Shown here: positions 1 through 11,200 of the stretch, piece after piece | Position numbering within the stretch: the first letter of the stretch is position 1 | How the letters are laid out: the number at the start of each line of letters is the position of its first letter | Assembly: GCA_000444245.1 (NCBI GenBank) | Contig: ATSW01016792.1 | Span: 1-25,436 of the forward strand | Source: Botryllus schlosseri | Taxonomy: Eukaryota; Chordata; Ascidiacea; Stolidobranchia; Styelidae | DNA length: 25,436 nucleotides | Reading direction: 5' to 3' | The notes under the pieces: generated by a model | What the model saw: only the letters and a program-made list of their open reading frames with translations | Told to the model about the DNA's origin: nothing | Database searches by the model: none | Program-made: the position numbers and the translations under genes

Positions 1-320
1 TCTCAGATTTGTCCTCTTTTTTACTTTTTTGAAAGTGTCCTCGGTGGACGCTCAAATGTCCCCTTTATGACATTTTGTCCTCCTTTTTGAGAATTTTGGT
101 CAAATATATGGCAAATTTTGACTGAGATACAGTAAATCAATACTGAAGTAACGCTCCGGCGGCTATTTCGGGAGCTGAGCCGGAAAGCTGACGTATTTTT
201 AGTCAAGCGACCACGAAGTCGAAAAAATTTAGCATATTTTCATGATTTGCCTTCGGTATTGCAAGTCTGAAATTTTTTAAAAGTGTCCTCTTTTGAGATT
301 TACAAAATATGGTAACTCTG
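1..320 (-). repeat. GGACA-rich MITE, partial copy cut by the window edge
   Basis: Read on the minus strand from about 320, the sequence begins with GAGTTACCATATTTTGTAAA and then has runs of GAGGACA and AGGAGGACAAA. This matches the ends and the GGACA character of the complete copy at 14223-14581, in the opposite orientation. The outer end lies left of base 1, so no TSD can be checked on that side. The match is by eye over the terminal parts only. The middle is too diverged to align without a tool. Confidence 0.55.
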
Positions 321-1280
321 CGATAGAATATATATCGAAATCATTATTTTTGCCCGCCTATTGCAATGTAGGACGACCTGTCGCCATTTTTAATACTGTT
401 AGTAACATGGCTACACTCGACCGAAAAGGATATTGTAACTCAAGACTTTTTAACCGGTGAGATGGTACGCAATTCTGCGGATGAAACAAATTGTACTGCG
501 GATGAAAATCAGGATGGATATGGATGGAAATCAAAAATAATCGTTACTTCTTTTGACGTAGAATAAGTCAAATAAACGTACTATGAAATTCATGTGCAGT
601 GGCACATAACTTTTGTCGTTGCGACGCAATTGAAAAATATTGTTTGACTTACGATGCACCACTAATCGTAACGTGCAATTGCAAACTGTCTCATTTGCCA
701 TCTTGTGAAAGCCACAGAAGGATATCATGAGACAAGTAAAACAACTTGCGGCAGTCATCCTGGTTTCTGATTCAATCAGCGTATCGTATATATGCTGTTG
801 CCCCATCGGGTCTCATGTCTGCACACGGTTCTTTAGCGTGATTGATTTCTGCACCATCGGTTTAGAGATTTTCGGAATACTCACATCCGGTTCCACACGC
901 CATTACCGATCCTGGAAGTATACTGAAAAGGACAATGTGTGATCTCCAACCTAGGTTTTGCTTCGAGCATATGAGACCAAATAGTCGAAATCTAATAATG
1001 TAGTGTCAATGATAAGAGTTCAAATAATATCAAATATGAATTATAAGCCTGGCACGCCGGGTTACCCTACCGTTCACGTGCTGATTATGATGATAGATGA
1101 TATGAGTAGAACGTCAACAAGCTAACGATGCCATTCAACCTAAAATAGCAAGTGTAGTAAAACGCTAACGATTTCGATCTTAGGTCTTCGATTTCAGGTC
1201 TTAACCTGAAACGGCCCGGTTTTGTGTGGTCGCAAATAGGCTACATGCTCAAGAATTCCATTCTGATCAAGTATGGTATC
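321..1280. other. Unassigned stretch upstream of the first recognised receptor exon
   Basis: No exon, repeat end or RNA gene could be supported here. A 71-codon open frame at 727-942 (+) has several cysteines, but they do not match the first half of an LDLa module, which should lie upstream of the exon at 2092. There is no good coding signal on either strand. The missing 5' exons of the receptor may lie here unrecognised, or more likely left of the window. Confidence 0.4.
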
Positions 1281-1288
1281 ATCTAAAA

Positions 1289-2041
1289 CAGGGGTTCTCA
1301 ACCTGGGGGGCGCGGGAGGCTTTCAGGGAGGGCGCGAGAAATTTTTGTCAATTTTGTCAATGTCTGTATAAATTGTGACTAAACATGTGTTCACAACCAT
1401 TCTGAAGATACGATTATTGAAAATTAAACTTAATTCGTATTCTAGAAAGCTTGAAAAACTCAAACTCCAGCAGTCGCGCTCACAGGAGTATAGGCTGACT
1501 TGAACTTCATTTGAGCAAATTTTGGTTATTCTTTGAAGATTTAGAGAAATTCCTACGTGCAAGTCATTCATTACTTTATAGCTTAGGCATTATCCTAAAT
1601 CTCTGTGCGCTAGGTAGCTGTTGTTGATAGCTGGCGATCTGCACTGCCTAAGACAGACTTAGATGCAATATAGGTTGCCCGGTTTCGCCCTCAATATTGC
1701 TATAAATCAACAGAATTTAATTCATTTCCAAAACTGATCAAATTTCGCATGGCAGGACAGAACGACGCCGTGCTCTCTGTAGTCACTATCAGCATCAGGA
1801 TTAGTCTCAGTGCAACCTACCTCGAAATTAATTCATGTCCTTTTCAATGTTTTTTGTTATTTTCAAACAAGTTTGGGCAAATTTGTCAGCAATGTAAAAG
1901 ACTAAAAAACTGTAATGCGGATTCAAAAATGGCGTAAGATATATCTTATGTATACTATTATATCAGGGGTGGGCAGCAGAAGGCAGATTTTTTTAACCAT
2001 CGCCAAAGGGGGCGCGTGTCAAAAAAGGTTGAGAACCGCTG
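1289..2041. mobile_element. hAT-type non-autonomous element, 753 bp, perfect TSD
   Basis: The ends are inverted repeats: CAGGGGTTCTCAACCT at the left and its near complement AGGTTGAGAACCGCTG at the right, followed inward by G-rich GGGGGGCGCG-type sequence on both sides. A perfect 8-bp duplication, ATCTAAAA, flanks the element at 1281-1288 and 2042-2049. CAG-type ends with an 8-bp TSD are the hallmark of hAT elements. No transposase-like frame is visible inside. It lies just upstream of the acceptor of the receptor exon at 2092, so it sits in an intron. The end sequence resembles that of the 304-bp MITEs at 10927 and 13581. Confidence 0.9.
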
Positions 2042-2091
2042 ATCTAAAAACACTATTGATTATATTTAAAAATAGTTTTGTCTTATTCCAG

Positions 2092-2221
2092 AAATGCGAC
2101 GGGATTAAGGATTGCTTATCTGGTAATGACGAATGCCACAAGGAGTGCTTCAATAGTACTTTTTCAGACGGGAAGGAAATGATAGCAAACACAGCGATGT
2201 TCGCTCTCGTGTGGATCATCA
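2092..2221 (+). CDS. Receptor exon a: second half of LDLa module and start of TM1
   Basis: The acceptor is ...TTATTCCAG before 2092, entered in phase 0. The frame reads KCDGIKDCLSGNDECHK, matching the calcium-binding half of an LDLa module (CDGxxDCxxGxDE), then a short juxtamembrane stretch and AMFALVWII, the first half of TM1. The donor is A|GTAAGG at 2222, phase 1. The LDLa module is only half present, so at least one upstream coding exon must exist. No initiator ATG is claimed here: the open frame runs back into the intron and the hAT element. Confidence 0.85.
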
Positions 2222-5200
2222 GTAAGGAATTCCTCGATACAACCATATTGTTAATCAAAGAGACTGTAAAGCAACATCAGGGCACTTTCTCAACTTTTGA
2301 CTCTTTCGTCAATGTACTGTACGTATATATTTTCCCTGCAGTTCATTATTGTAATGCAGGTATATTCGCAATCCTCGGATGTTCAACTGTAATCGGGATG
2401 ACGATTTGGAGTTTGTCAAGGACGCGACCGTCGTCTGGTCCGAATAGTGTATCGGATCACACGAGACTCGTCAGACGGCAAATCTTGAGTTTGTCGTTAT
2501 CTGATTTTGTCGTTGGGGTACAAGCGATATTCGTTAGTTGTTTTCGTTCGCAAAATATGATAATTCGTTACAGATCTACACATTGTCGATCTGCATAGAA
2601 GCTCAGATGCTGGATGATTGCTACGCTGTGCAAAGTCGGATATGGAGAGGCAGCTATTCGTGCTCAGCACTCGGATTCATTTTGGTAACCGGGTCAGAAC
2701 AATCTGTCTTTACCATGGTCTTGATTGCGATTCAAAGGGTTCGCGCTGTCGTCCGGTAAGATGTTCAGCATAGGTAATGTCGACCCCATTTGCATCGGTT
2801 GTTTGTGTAGTATCCACGATTTTGTTTAATTTAGACTTTAAAAGGCACTACGATATAAATATCATCTGGTCACAAATTAAAGATCAAATTAGGACAAGAA
2901 TCGCGCGTGATTGATCCTTAATCCTTTGCGAAAGTTCTGACACGCTGGTTTTCTCTTTTGACGCGATGTCCGCATGTTTTCTCTATTAATAAGGCCACAA
3001 ATTCTGCAATTGGGAAACAATTGTTGGATAATCCTGGCTGTGCGAAATATTATCGAGACGACAGATTTCGCATTCTCGGAAAGGGTCGTTCACACTTTCA
3101 ATTGTATGCCTTGGATCGAATTTTATCAAAATACACCAGCCAAGGCTGTGTCAACAACAAGAGTTCGTGTATCATCTAAAAGTAGTACATTGAACGCTCT
3201 CGTACTCGACATTTCATGCCGGTGCCGTCATATTTTGTGCTACGATTGTTGATATACGATGTTCTATTGAATTCTCTAGTATTTTCTGACGATTACCCCT
3301 GACAAGTGTCAGCCGAAAGTATATTCGGGTACATTTCAATATGAATAAACTATTCAATTGTATATTGAAGTTCTGTACCTCCAAGAAGCTGTTCAAATAT
3401 TAATTAGGTGGGAAACATGTGAGGCGTCACCTATCTGTCTCCGCACTTGATGCAAAATGACAAACTCTAAACTTGATGACTTCATGCGTCCATTACGTAT
3501 TTACACAGACCCTTCTCGCAGCCAAATATTAATCGAGAAACGGCCGCGTTACTCATGGCTTGGTTCATAGCTATATTGATCGGGCTGGTTCCACTGCTAT
3601 CCTGGTTTGAAGATTATTTCGTTACAAGAATCGAGTAAGTCCTTGAGCTTTTCCATTGTGCTAACTTTTACCTTCATCATTAGCACCTACGTATCGTCTA
3701 TGTATTAAGAATGCCTACCAACGTTAAATCCTAATGGATATTGGGGTTGTCCATAATTTGGAAAATCTTAAAAATGAAGTCTTATTCTATAGGTTATGGA
3801 TAAAAAACAACAATGGGCCAATTAGAAGCTCACAGGAAAGCCGTTAAGATTTCGTGCAAAGCGTTTGAAAGTAGCTACAGAAGAATGGGCGTGCCACTAT
3901 AGATAACTAACCTACGGATAAATAGATACGCAACACCAGTCGTCACGCTTGCTTGCCTGGAGCGAATTACTGTTCAGCAATCTGAACGCAACATAATTGC
4001 TAATCCTATAGCTGACGACCCGCGCGCTCAAATTCAACAAAGTTGATCTTATTTGAAAGGTACCGTCGCACTGATTTCGAAAATATACATTAAATTCTAA
4101 TCAGAGCAATGGAACCCCCTTGAAATACACCTCAAAGTCTGAAAATCGGCATCGTTCTAAACAATCGCAGCGACGCAGCACAATGACCGTAACAATGGCC
4201 CTTGCGTGGTTGCGATTGTTCAGAGCAATGCCGATTTTCAGACTTTGAGGTGTATTTCAAGGGGGTTCCATTGCCCTGATTATATTTTGATGTATATATT
4301 CGGAATCAGTGCGACAGTAGCTTCCAAATAAGATCAACTATATTGAATTTGAGCGCGCGGGTCGTCAGCTATGGGATTAGCAATTATGTTGCGTTCAGAT
4401 TGCTGAGCAGTAATTCGCTCCGGGCAAGCAAGCGTGACGACTGGTGTTACGTATCTATCCGTAGGTTAGTCATCTATAGTGCCACCGCCCATAGAATGGC
4501 GAGAAGACTGGTAATCACGAAACCACGGCTCTTGATTGGCATTGAGACGCAACAATGCTGTCTGGCGAAACGAGAGAGTAGCTCAAGAGAAAAAGAGCCA
4601 GGCAGCATTGTTGCGTCCCAATTCCAATCTCCATAACAATGAAAAACTCGAAGCTGATTGTGGGAGTTCCAGGGCCACGAGCGGAATAAAATTTATATTT
4701 TCGTAACCAGTTCAGAGTCAGATTTCGATTGATACCCGTTTTACCAAATTTAATGCTCGGCAAGCCGATCAAAAATGACCGTCAAATTGCCTGTAGCCAA
4801 ATGGAAATTGTGACGTGATACAATTTCACTGAGGCGTGAGATTTGCCTGTGTCGACACCATATAGGACACTATGATTGCATATTCAATGAATACGTCATA
4901 GATACCTTAAATAGTATGTAGGCCAATTACATATAAACAGTACGCATTAGTAACAGCTATGTTCCCTGCTCAATTAAATTCTTGAAACTGGACGATCCCG
5001 ATTCAAAATTCCCTTGGTGTCATATTGTTATCATGCAGTTCCGCAACACATGTTTCCACAAGAATGCCTAGTTGACAAATCACTGCAACGTTCTTATTTG
5101 AAACAGTTTTAACAATCCTCTCACTTTCTAATATTATTCAACGAACTACCTCTTCATGTTGTCGCAGAAGTTCCAACCAGCCGCCACAAAATCGTAATCA

Positions 5201-8200
5201 AAATGTGCTTGAGAACCTTTATAGTGGTGCAATCGTAGTAAAAGGAAATTCAACGATACTGAAGGTACATTGTACCGTAACTATAACTGAAGTGTTTAAA
5301 TTCGAGATATGAGCATCCTTTGCAGCTAAACAACCATTAAGCAGTCTAAAACGAATAATCATAGTTATAGATCGCAAACCACAAGCATATTGGTTTCCGA
5401 AATCGCTGGCATTCAAGTATCATTGTGATTTATTAAGTCGCATTTTTTCAGGTTCACCGAGAATCGGATTTTCAAAGCAATCAACAATAATGAAACTACA
5501 TATATGGTTACTATTCTCGGGTTAATGCACCAGCATGGGAATAAGTATGGCACAAGCCGACTAGCGTATGTATCTTACTATAATTCCTTGTTCACATGCA
5601 ATGACTCCGCCGCTGCAACGCCTTTCAGCGGAACGACTAACTGGGGAAAATTGGCGAATCTAGTCAACGACGTAAACCCGAACATATCCATCACTTACAA
5701 GTTTGGATATTACTCAAGTCACGCCGTCTGCCTTCCGACTTTCTTTCCCGACCCGGAAGTCGATACAGCGTGGGGATACACAGTCTTCCTTCTGCTTGTC
5801 AACTTCATTGCCTTCCTCTTCATGCTTTTCTCTTATATTATTTTGTACAAGTAAGTATGAATACTCAGAGTTGTTAATCGTAGTCATTGTTGTTAGCCAA
5901 GAAAATGTAAAAATATTACAACGTTAAGTTGTACTCAATAACAAGTAGAACTAACGATTGCCAAGACATGTCAAACCTAATTAGATTGTATTTAGAGAAT
6001 GAAAACGAGAAAGTTACTCAAGGAAGTTATTGCTTCAAAAGTGGACATTGTCTCAGTGCCGCATATACTTTTAGTAGTGCCGCATATACTTTTAGTATTG
6101 TCAATCGAAAATGCATCGTCCATAGTCGCGACTAATGAGTAATGAGTAATGACTAATGACATCGTAAATTCGTTTGTCCCATGAAAATAAGCCAAGTTTC
6201 AATGGCACGCGGCCTGTGCCATTGGTTTTTTACTTATAGCTTATGGTCAGGCACGTTTGCGCTGAGATCTAGTGGGTAAATAGAAATGATTAGACACCAA
6301 AATCGCTACAATATCTATATGCTGCGCTAGACCTGGGCAAAGTACGGCCCGCGGAGCGATTCTAAGCGGCCCGCGAAAAGTTGCTTTGAATTCAAAATAT
6401 AAAATCTACTTTTGAATATTCATGTGTGGACTAAAACCATAGGCTGGAATTTCGTTTGCTTTGCAACCTGTATATTCAGGTGTCACGATTACTTAGCCTG
6501 CGTAGCTTGGTTTGTTCGTGGCATTCATGGTGTTTGTCGACTACCATAGTCATTTACACCGCAGGCCGCTATTTCTTATTTTGATTCCGTTACTACCGAC
6601 TTGTAGCGCGGCCCACTTCTCGGCTTTTTAAAGACATCGCTTTCGCGGATGATATGGCGAGAAGGAGCCTAGATCAATCTCCAACACTCGGATTGAGTAA
6701 TCATTGAGTAATCATCACTCATGAAGGATAACGGGCGTGCCATGAAAAGAAAGGTGGAGGCTGATGGCCGAAATTGTAATAAAATTTCGAGCGCTAAATA
6801 TTACGTTACTGGAGTCAGTGGTGGTGTCTTCTCAGCAGTTTGTAACGAGCAGTTCGCCGTGTTTAAGCTGTATAATTTAGATTGGTCTTTTGAAAAACTA
6901 TAAAGGCAGGCACTCGGGAAGGAAAGCATAATTTTTAAAGAGCTGGTAGCTTTGCTAAACAACAAAGCTATTGGGGATGGTGTGAACGTGTGGTTCACGT
7001 TCGCGTTTTGTGTGTGAACCTCATAAATTTGGAGGTTCACGTTCACAAACGATTCTTGGTAGGTTCTCCACTGTGATCCTTTTTCAAAGATTACAATTTT
7101 CACTTCGTTATAACATCTTTGGGTAAAATTATTTGCATTTTAACTTCAGGCCACTCTATGCATGGTGCTGGCAGCATAAAAAAATTAACACTTATCGAGC
7201 AACACATTGCCAATCTCAAAATTTTTACTTGCATTGTTAAAAAAGTTTTCCCGAAATATCCAAGTATCCGTTTGTGAATATTGAGGGACTCGCCGCGCTG
7301 AGCTTGGCCCGCAATCACACAACATCAATAGCTAAACACGCTACATGTAGGTAGTCAGTGAATGATGCTTATTCAACCAATCAATGAAATTAATATAAAA
7401 AAAATGCATCGTTGTCTGACGTGAAAGATCTAACAGACATGCTGGATCCAGACTTGTACAAACTAAACATTTAGTTAGTTGACGGTCAACTAACTAACAG
7501 TTTTTTGAGTAGGCTAGTTATAGTTCTAATTGTAGTTGCGGGTTTTGAAAATTGCGTAGTTCTAGTCGTAGTTGTAGTTGCAGATTTTGAAAATTCAGTA
7601 GTTCTAGTTCTAGTTTTAGTCGCGCATTTCAAAAAAAATATTAGTTGCCGAACAACTAGAAAACAGTCGTGTGTCCTGCGTGATGAGAACTCTCCTCGCG
7701 TCAGTCGCGTGACAAGTGAGGTTACTGCGGGTTACTGATGTGATCATGACAAAGGATCAAATGCTCATTGTTGGATCATAGTTAATACATTGATTATGCC
7801 GATTTCACTGATAACTCGGTAAATTTACAACAATCGACAGTCCGCAGCGACACGCGATCTCCCAAGTCCCGCTGAGGTTGTTTACTAATTGGGATGTGAA
7901 CTAGTGATCTACTGCTGTGCGCTGGCGACTGGCGAGTATCTCGAAATTAAGCTGTGGCATCTGTTAAACTTACGAGATTTGACTCGTGATGATGATGCCG
8001 ACCACGCCTGCCCAGTAGGGCTGTTCAAAAATAACTTTTTTTTCCTGATTCCAGCCATTCACTGATTAAATTGTCAGGTTGCCACAACAAAGGCTGCACA
8101 CCAAATTTGGTTCAATTCGAACATGTCTAAGCGTCCGCAGAGCCAATTAAAATTTTTAATTTACTACGTAAAATTAAAAAAAATGAATTCAAATTTTTCT

Positions 8201-11200
8201 CTCAACCCCATGAAAATGTTGAGATGTCTTCAAAGACCATGCAAATGAAATTTGAGTCAATTCCAACCTGTAGAAACGGAGTTATTTGAGTTTTTCGTTG
8301 ATAATTCTCGGATTATCCACCAATCAAGGATAATTGGAGAATTATCAACGAAAAACTCCAATAACTCCACTTCTACCAGTCGGAATTGAGTCAATTTTTT
8401 TTTGCATCGTCTCTGAAGACAGCTCAACAATTTCATGGGGTTGACAGAAAAATTTGGAAAAATTTTTTTTTCAATTTTCCTGTATAAATTTAAAATTTTA
8501 ATTGGATCCGCGGAGCCCAATACTTGTTAGAATTGAACCAAATTTGGTGTGCAGCGTTTTTTAAGGTAACCTGACAATTTAATCACTGAATGGCTGGAAT
8601 CCGGAAAAAGTTATTTTTGAACAGCCCTACTGCCCAGGCACAAAGAGAAGACGATCTGGATTCGCCCAGGGTATCTTTACAAAGGAAATTGCATAAATTG
8701 CCTAGGTCGTCTCCTACTGGCTCTCCAACGCACAAGAAACCGAGACTCTCACTCTTCAACTTTCTACCTCAAAGTCAGTGTCGTCCGCTTGAAGTTAAAT
8801 CCGGCCCGTCTGAGGTGAAAAAGTATGCCAGGGAACAGCGACTACCCCTGGGTCAGAATGTGCTAAACTGTTGGCGGAATATGACCGACTTGCCAGAATT
8901 ACGAAACATGGCGAAAGATTTTCTTGCGATGACTGCGACATCTGCACCCAGTGAAAGGGTTTTCTCGCATGCCGGGATTTTGTATTCCCCAAAGAGGGCA
9001 AAACTCAACAAAAAAACATTTTCGCGACTTATGTTGATTCGCTGCAATCAGCAACAGCTGCAGAAAATAGTTTAGTTTATCCTGTACTGATTACAGAATA
9101 GTTCTGTCTGTCTGATTTTTCAGTAATTTCGCTGTACCGACGCTCATGTGGAAGGCTGGAACGCCGAATTCGAATAAAATAAAAATGAATGAGTTGATTG
9201 CGAATTAAATGTAGTTAGTTGTGTTTTAGTTAGTTAGTTGCCGATATTTAAATTTCGTTGGTTCTAGTTCTAGTTCTAGTTGCGAGTTTTGAAAATTGAG
9301 TAGTTCTAGTTCTAGTTGCAGGATTTGAAAATTGGGTAGTTCTAGTTCTAGTTCTAGTTGCGAGTCTTAAAAATTGAGTTGTTTTAGTTCTAGTTCTAGT
9401 TGCGCTTTTTAAAAATTCAGTAGTTTGTACAAGTCTGACTGGATCCATCTTGATTTGATATGTTTATGGTATCTTGAAAACCAAATCCGTGCGATTGGGG
9501 ATTGGGGTATTGGCTACTGTATAAAGTATTGGTAATGGGGTAATATCAGTAGCAAGTATAGAAAACCGTTTATACTCTGTCCAATATCAATGCAGCAATA
9601 GTCAGACGCCGAATGCATTTTCCTGTCCTTTGCATGTCCTCGTCGAAATTTCTAGCAAAGCTACTGAAGATTTTGACTTAATATGAATATTATTTCGTTT
9701 GATTAACCCCGCAGTTTATACATTAGGAGACGTTTAAAAAGTCACCATGTACTTCAGCATCATGGCATAACGTGAGTTGAACCGAACGTATTTTCTGCTT
9801 TGTACTTGGCCCGCGGAGAACAATAATTGCCCACCCCTTTGCAACGAGCTTCTATTGCACATGATTATTTTTGGCAATACAGTCAATCAAAATCGCGCTC
9901 TCGTGATTTATCTCAAGTTCCTAGTCCACAGCAATTTTTTCTCTATCATCAAGGAGGGGGGCATGTCTATAAAGTTTGATAATCATTGCTATAAAGTAAG
10001 TAGTCTACCCGGAAAACTATTAAGTAAAATTGGAAGTAGTAACGTGGTGTATTGGAAGTAGGCGAAACCTATTTGAGCGCCTGCACCCATGCATTATGCT
10101 TACGCGCTATATAATTGCACTCCAAACATTGCCGCTAGCATGAAAGAAATCGCGGTGGGATAGCGTAGTAGTATAATCCACAGTAACACGTAAGAACATG
10201 TATTTTTGTGAGAAACGCAAAATGACTAAAAACCGTTCAAATAGCGGAGGTTACGAATATATCCTCAGTTATCGTGACACATGGGCTATTTTCCGCCTAT
10301 TAGGACAAAGACATCAATAACTGCGATGGAAAGTTATCCGAAAGAGGCTACGTAAACTTCACTAAAAAGTGCAAAGAGTAAGTAGTTTGACACAAAAAAC
10401 TTCAAATTAAAAGGGGTAGTAGTCTAAAAACATTGCCAACTGAGTAAGTCATGCAAAAATTTGCTAAACATATTTCAGTTCTCGAATAAAAAGTACGATA
10501 CGTCGGTACTGACCAGAGTTGAATCAATTGTAATTTGTAATGAGCTGAATGTAATTAATTACATTTTTTCATGTAATTGTAATTGTAATTGAAGCATTTC
10601 TATTTTGTGTAATTGTAATTGTAATTTGATCAAAAATTTGCTCAATTACAATCTCAATTACATTTTCATGGAAAAATGACAATCACAACATAAAATAGTA
10701 ATTTAATCAATCATTTATTCGTCGCACCAGTGAAAATCCGGTACGAACCAGGATGACCGCGAGGGGCCTTAAGGCCTTAGTGAACAGTCACCACATGTAA
10801 TAATTAGCCTATTTACATCGGTTTTCTATGCGTGATGCGTTATAACTAGATAATTCAGTCACGGTAAACTGTTTCCCATACTTCAGTAGCAACAGAAAAC
10901 TTTGTGAAGTACAATATAGGCTAAACCAGGGGTTCTCAAACTGGGGGCGTGCCCCCTTGGGCGGCGTGAAAGCATCTGAACGGGGCGTGACGCTCATGTG
11001 AACTGAAATCTTTTCCGCGCCCAACCTCTGTTTTATGGTTATTGCTTATTGTTGTAGAGTCTGAATTTCGTGTTGGAGAATTCTCTCATCAACAGTCATA
11101 ACCTTCCATACCATCAAACTATATGTAAGGATTGCTAACTTTATGGTTTCATTGTGTGCTATGGCGATAAGGGGGGCGCGAAATATTCACTGTCATAAAG

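Larger units (their letters stand above)
7449..9437 (+). mobile_element. hAT element with TTCTAG subterminal arrays, 1989 bp
   Basis: Inverted ends CAGACTTGTACAAACTA at the left and the complement of the same at the right. The TSD is GCTGGATC (7441-7448) versus ACTGGATC (9438-9445), 7 of 8 identical. The related copy at 22594 carries this site once. Just inside each end is an array made of TTCTAG hexamers and a longer unit, TTGCGAGTTTTGAAAATTGA, at about 7505-7630 and 9255-9425, in the same direction on the + strand. The interior keeps only the C-terminal part of the transposase, and a 618-bp foldback MITE (8014-8631) sits in it. It is therefore non-autonomous now. Confidence 0.92.
6971..9775 (+). 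mobile_element. Second hAT family, copy 1, interrupted by another hAT element
   Basis: The parts at 6971-7448 and from 9438 match the element at 22594-23294: both begin GGxxGGT.TGA.CG followed by GGTTCACGTTCGCG, share many long stretches, and share a late block (9711-9775) with TTTAAAAAG.....CATGTA.CTCAGCAT. The element at 7449-9437 splits it with a near-perfect 8-bp TSD, and the 22.6-kb copy shows the empty site. The right terminal repeat expected after 9775 is missing, and sequence of the outer ZBED element follows instead. About 230 bp near 9475-9700 has no counterpart in the other copy. Confidence 0.65.
6327..9840 (+). mobile_element. ZBED-type hAT element (copy 1), broken up by later insertions
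   Basis: The left end, CTAGACCTGGGCAAAG with repeated CGGCCCGCG, is the same as the left end of the element at 12870. The right end near 9840, GCCCGCGGAGAACAATAATTGCCCACCCC, matches that element's right end. Between them lie a remnant of a BED-finger transposase frame at 6721-6903 and then a second hAT element starting near 6971, which itself holds a third. No convincing 8-bp TSD is left. The pairing of the two ends across 3.5 kb is inference from copy 2, which has the same ends and a perfect TSD. Confidence 0.6.

Noticed and set aside
727-942. Cysteine-containing frame as the missing first half of the LDLa module
   Set aside because: The cysteine spacing and the expected FxC....CI pattern are absent, and no donor in the needed phase follows.
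1915-2598. One continuous 227-codon reading frame as a single exon
   Set aside because: It starts in a transposon and reads through two introns. Splicing at 2221/2360 and 2517/2574 gives clean TM1 and TM2 helices that match LGR-type receptors.
4343-4772. 97- and 85-codon frames on both strands
   Set aside because: They lie across the foldback arm and the hairpin. The repeated peptide motif in the minus-strand frame is the inverted repeat read twice.
6131-6160. Short direct repeats as a CRISPR-like or regulatory array
   Set aside because: 7-bp TAATGAG/C slippage repeats without spacers in a eukaryotic intron.
7505-7738. 77-codon valine-rich frame
   Set aside because: It is the TTCTAG array translated.
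9248-9448. 66-codon ATRTRT-rich minus-strand frame
   Set aside because: It is the right TTCTAG array read backwards.
10304-10377. Exon-like stretch with acceptor TTAG and donor GTAAGT (DKDINNCDGKLSERGYVNF..)
   Set aside because: It is open only when entered in phase 0, while the previous receptor exon ends in phase 2. Exon e joins exon f perfectly without it.
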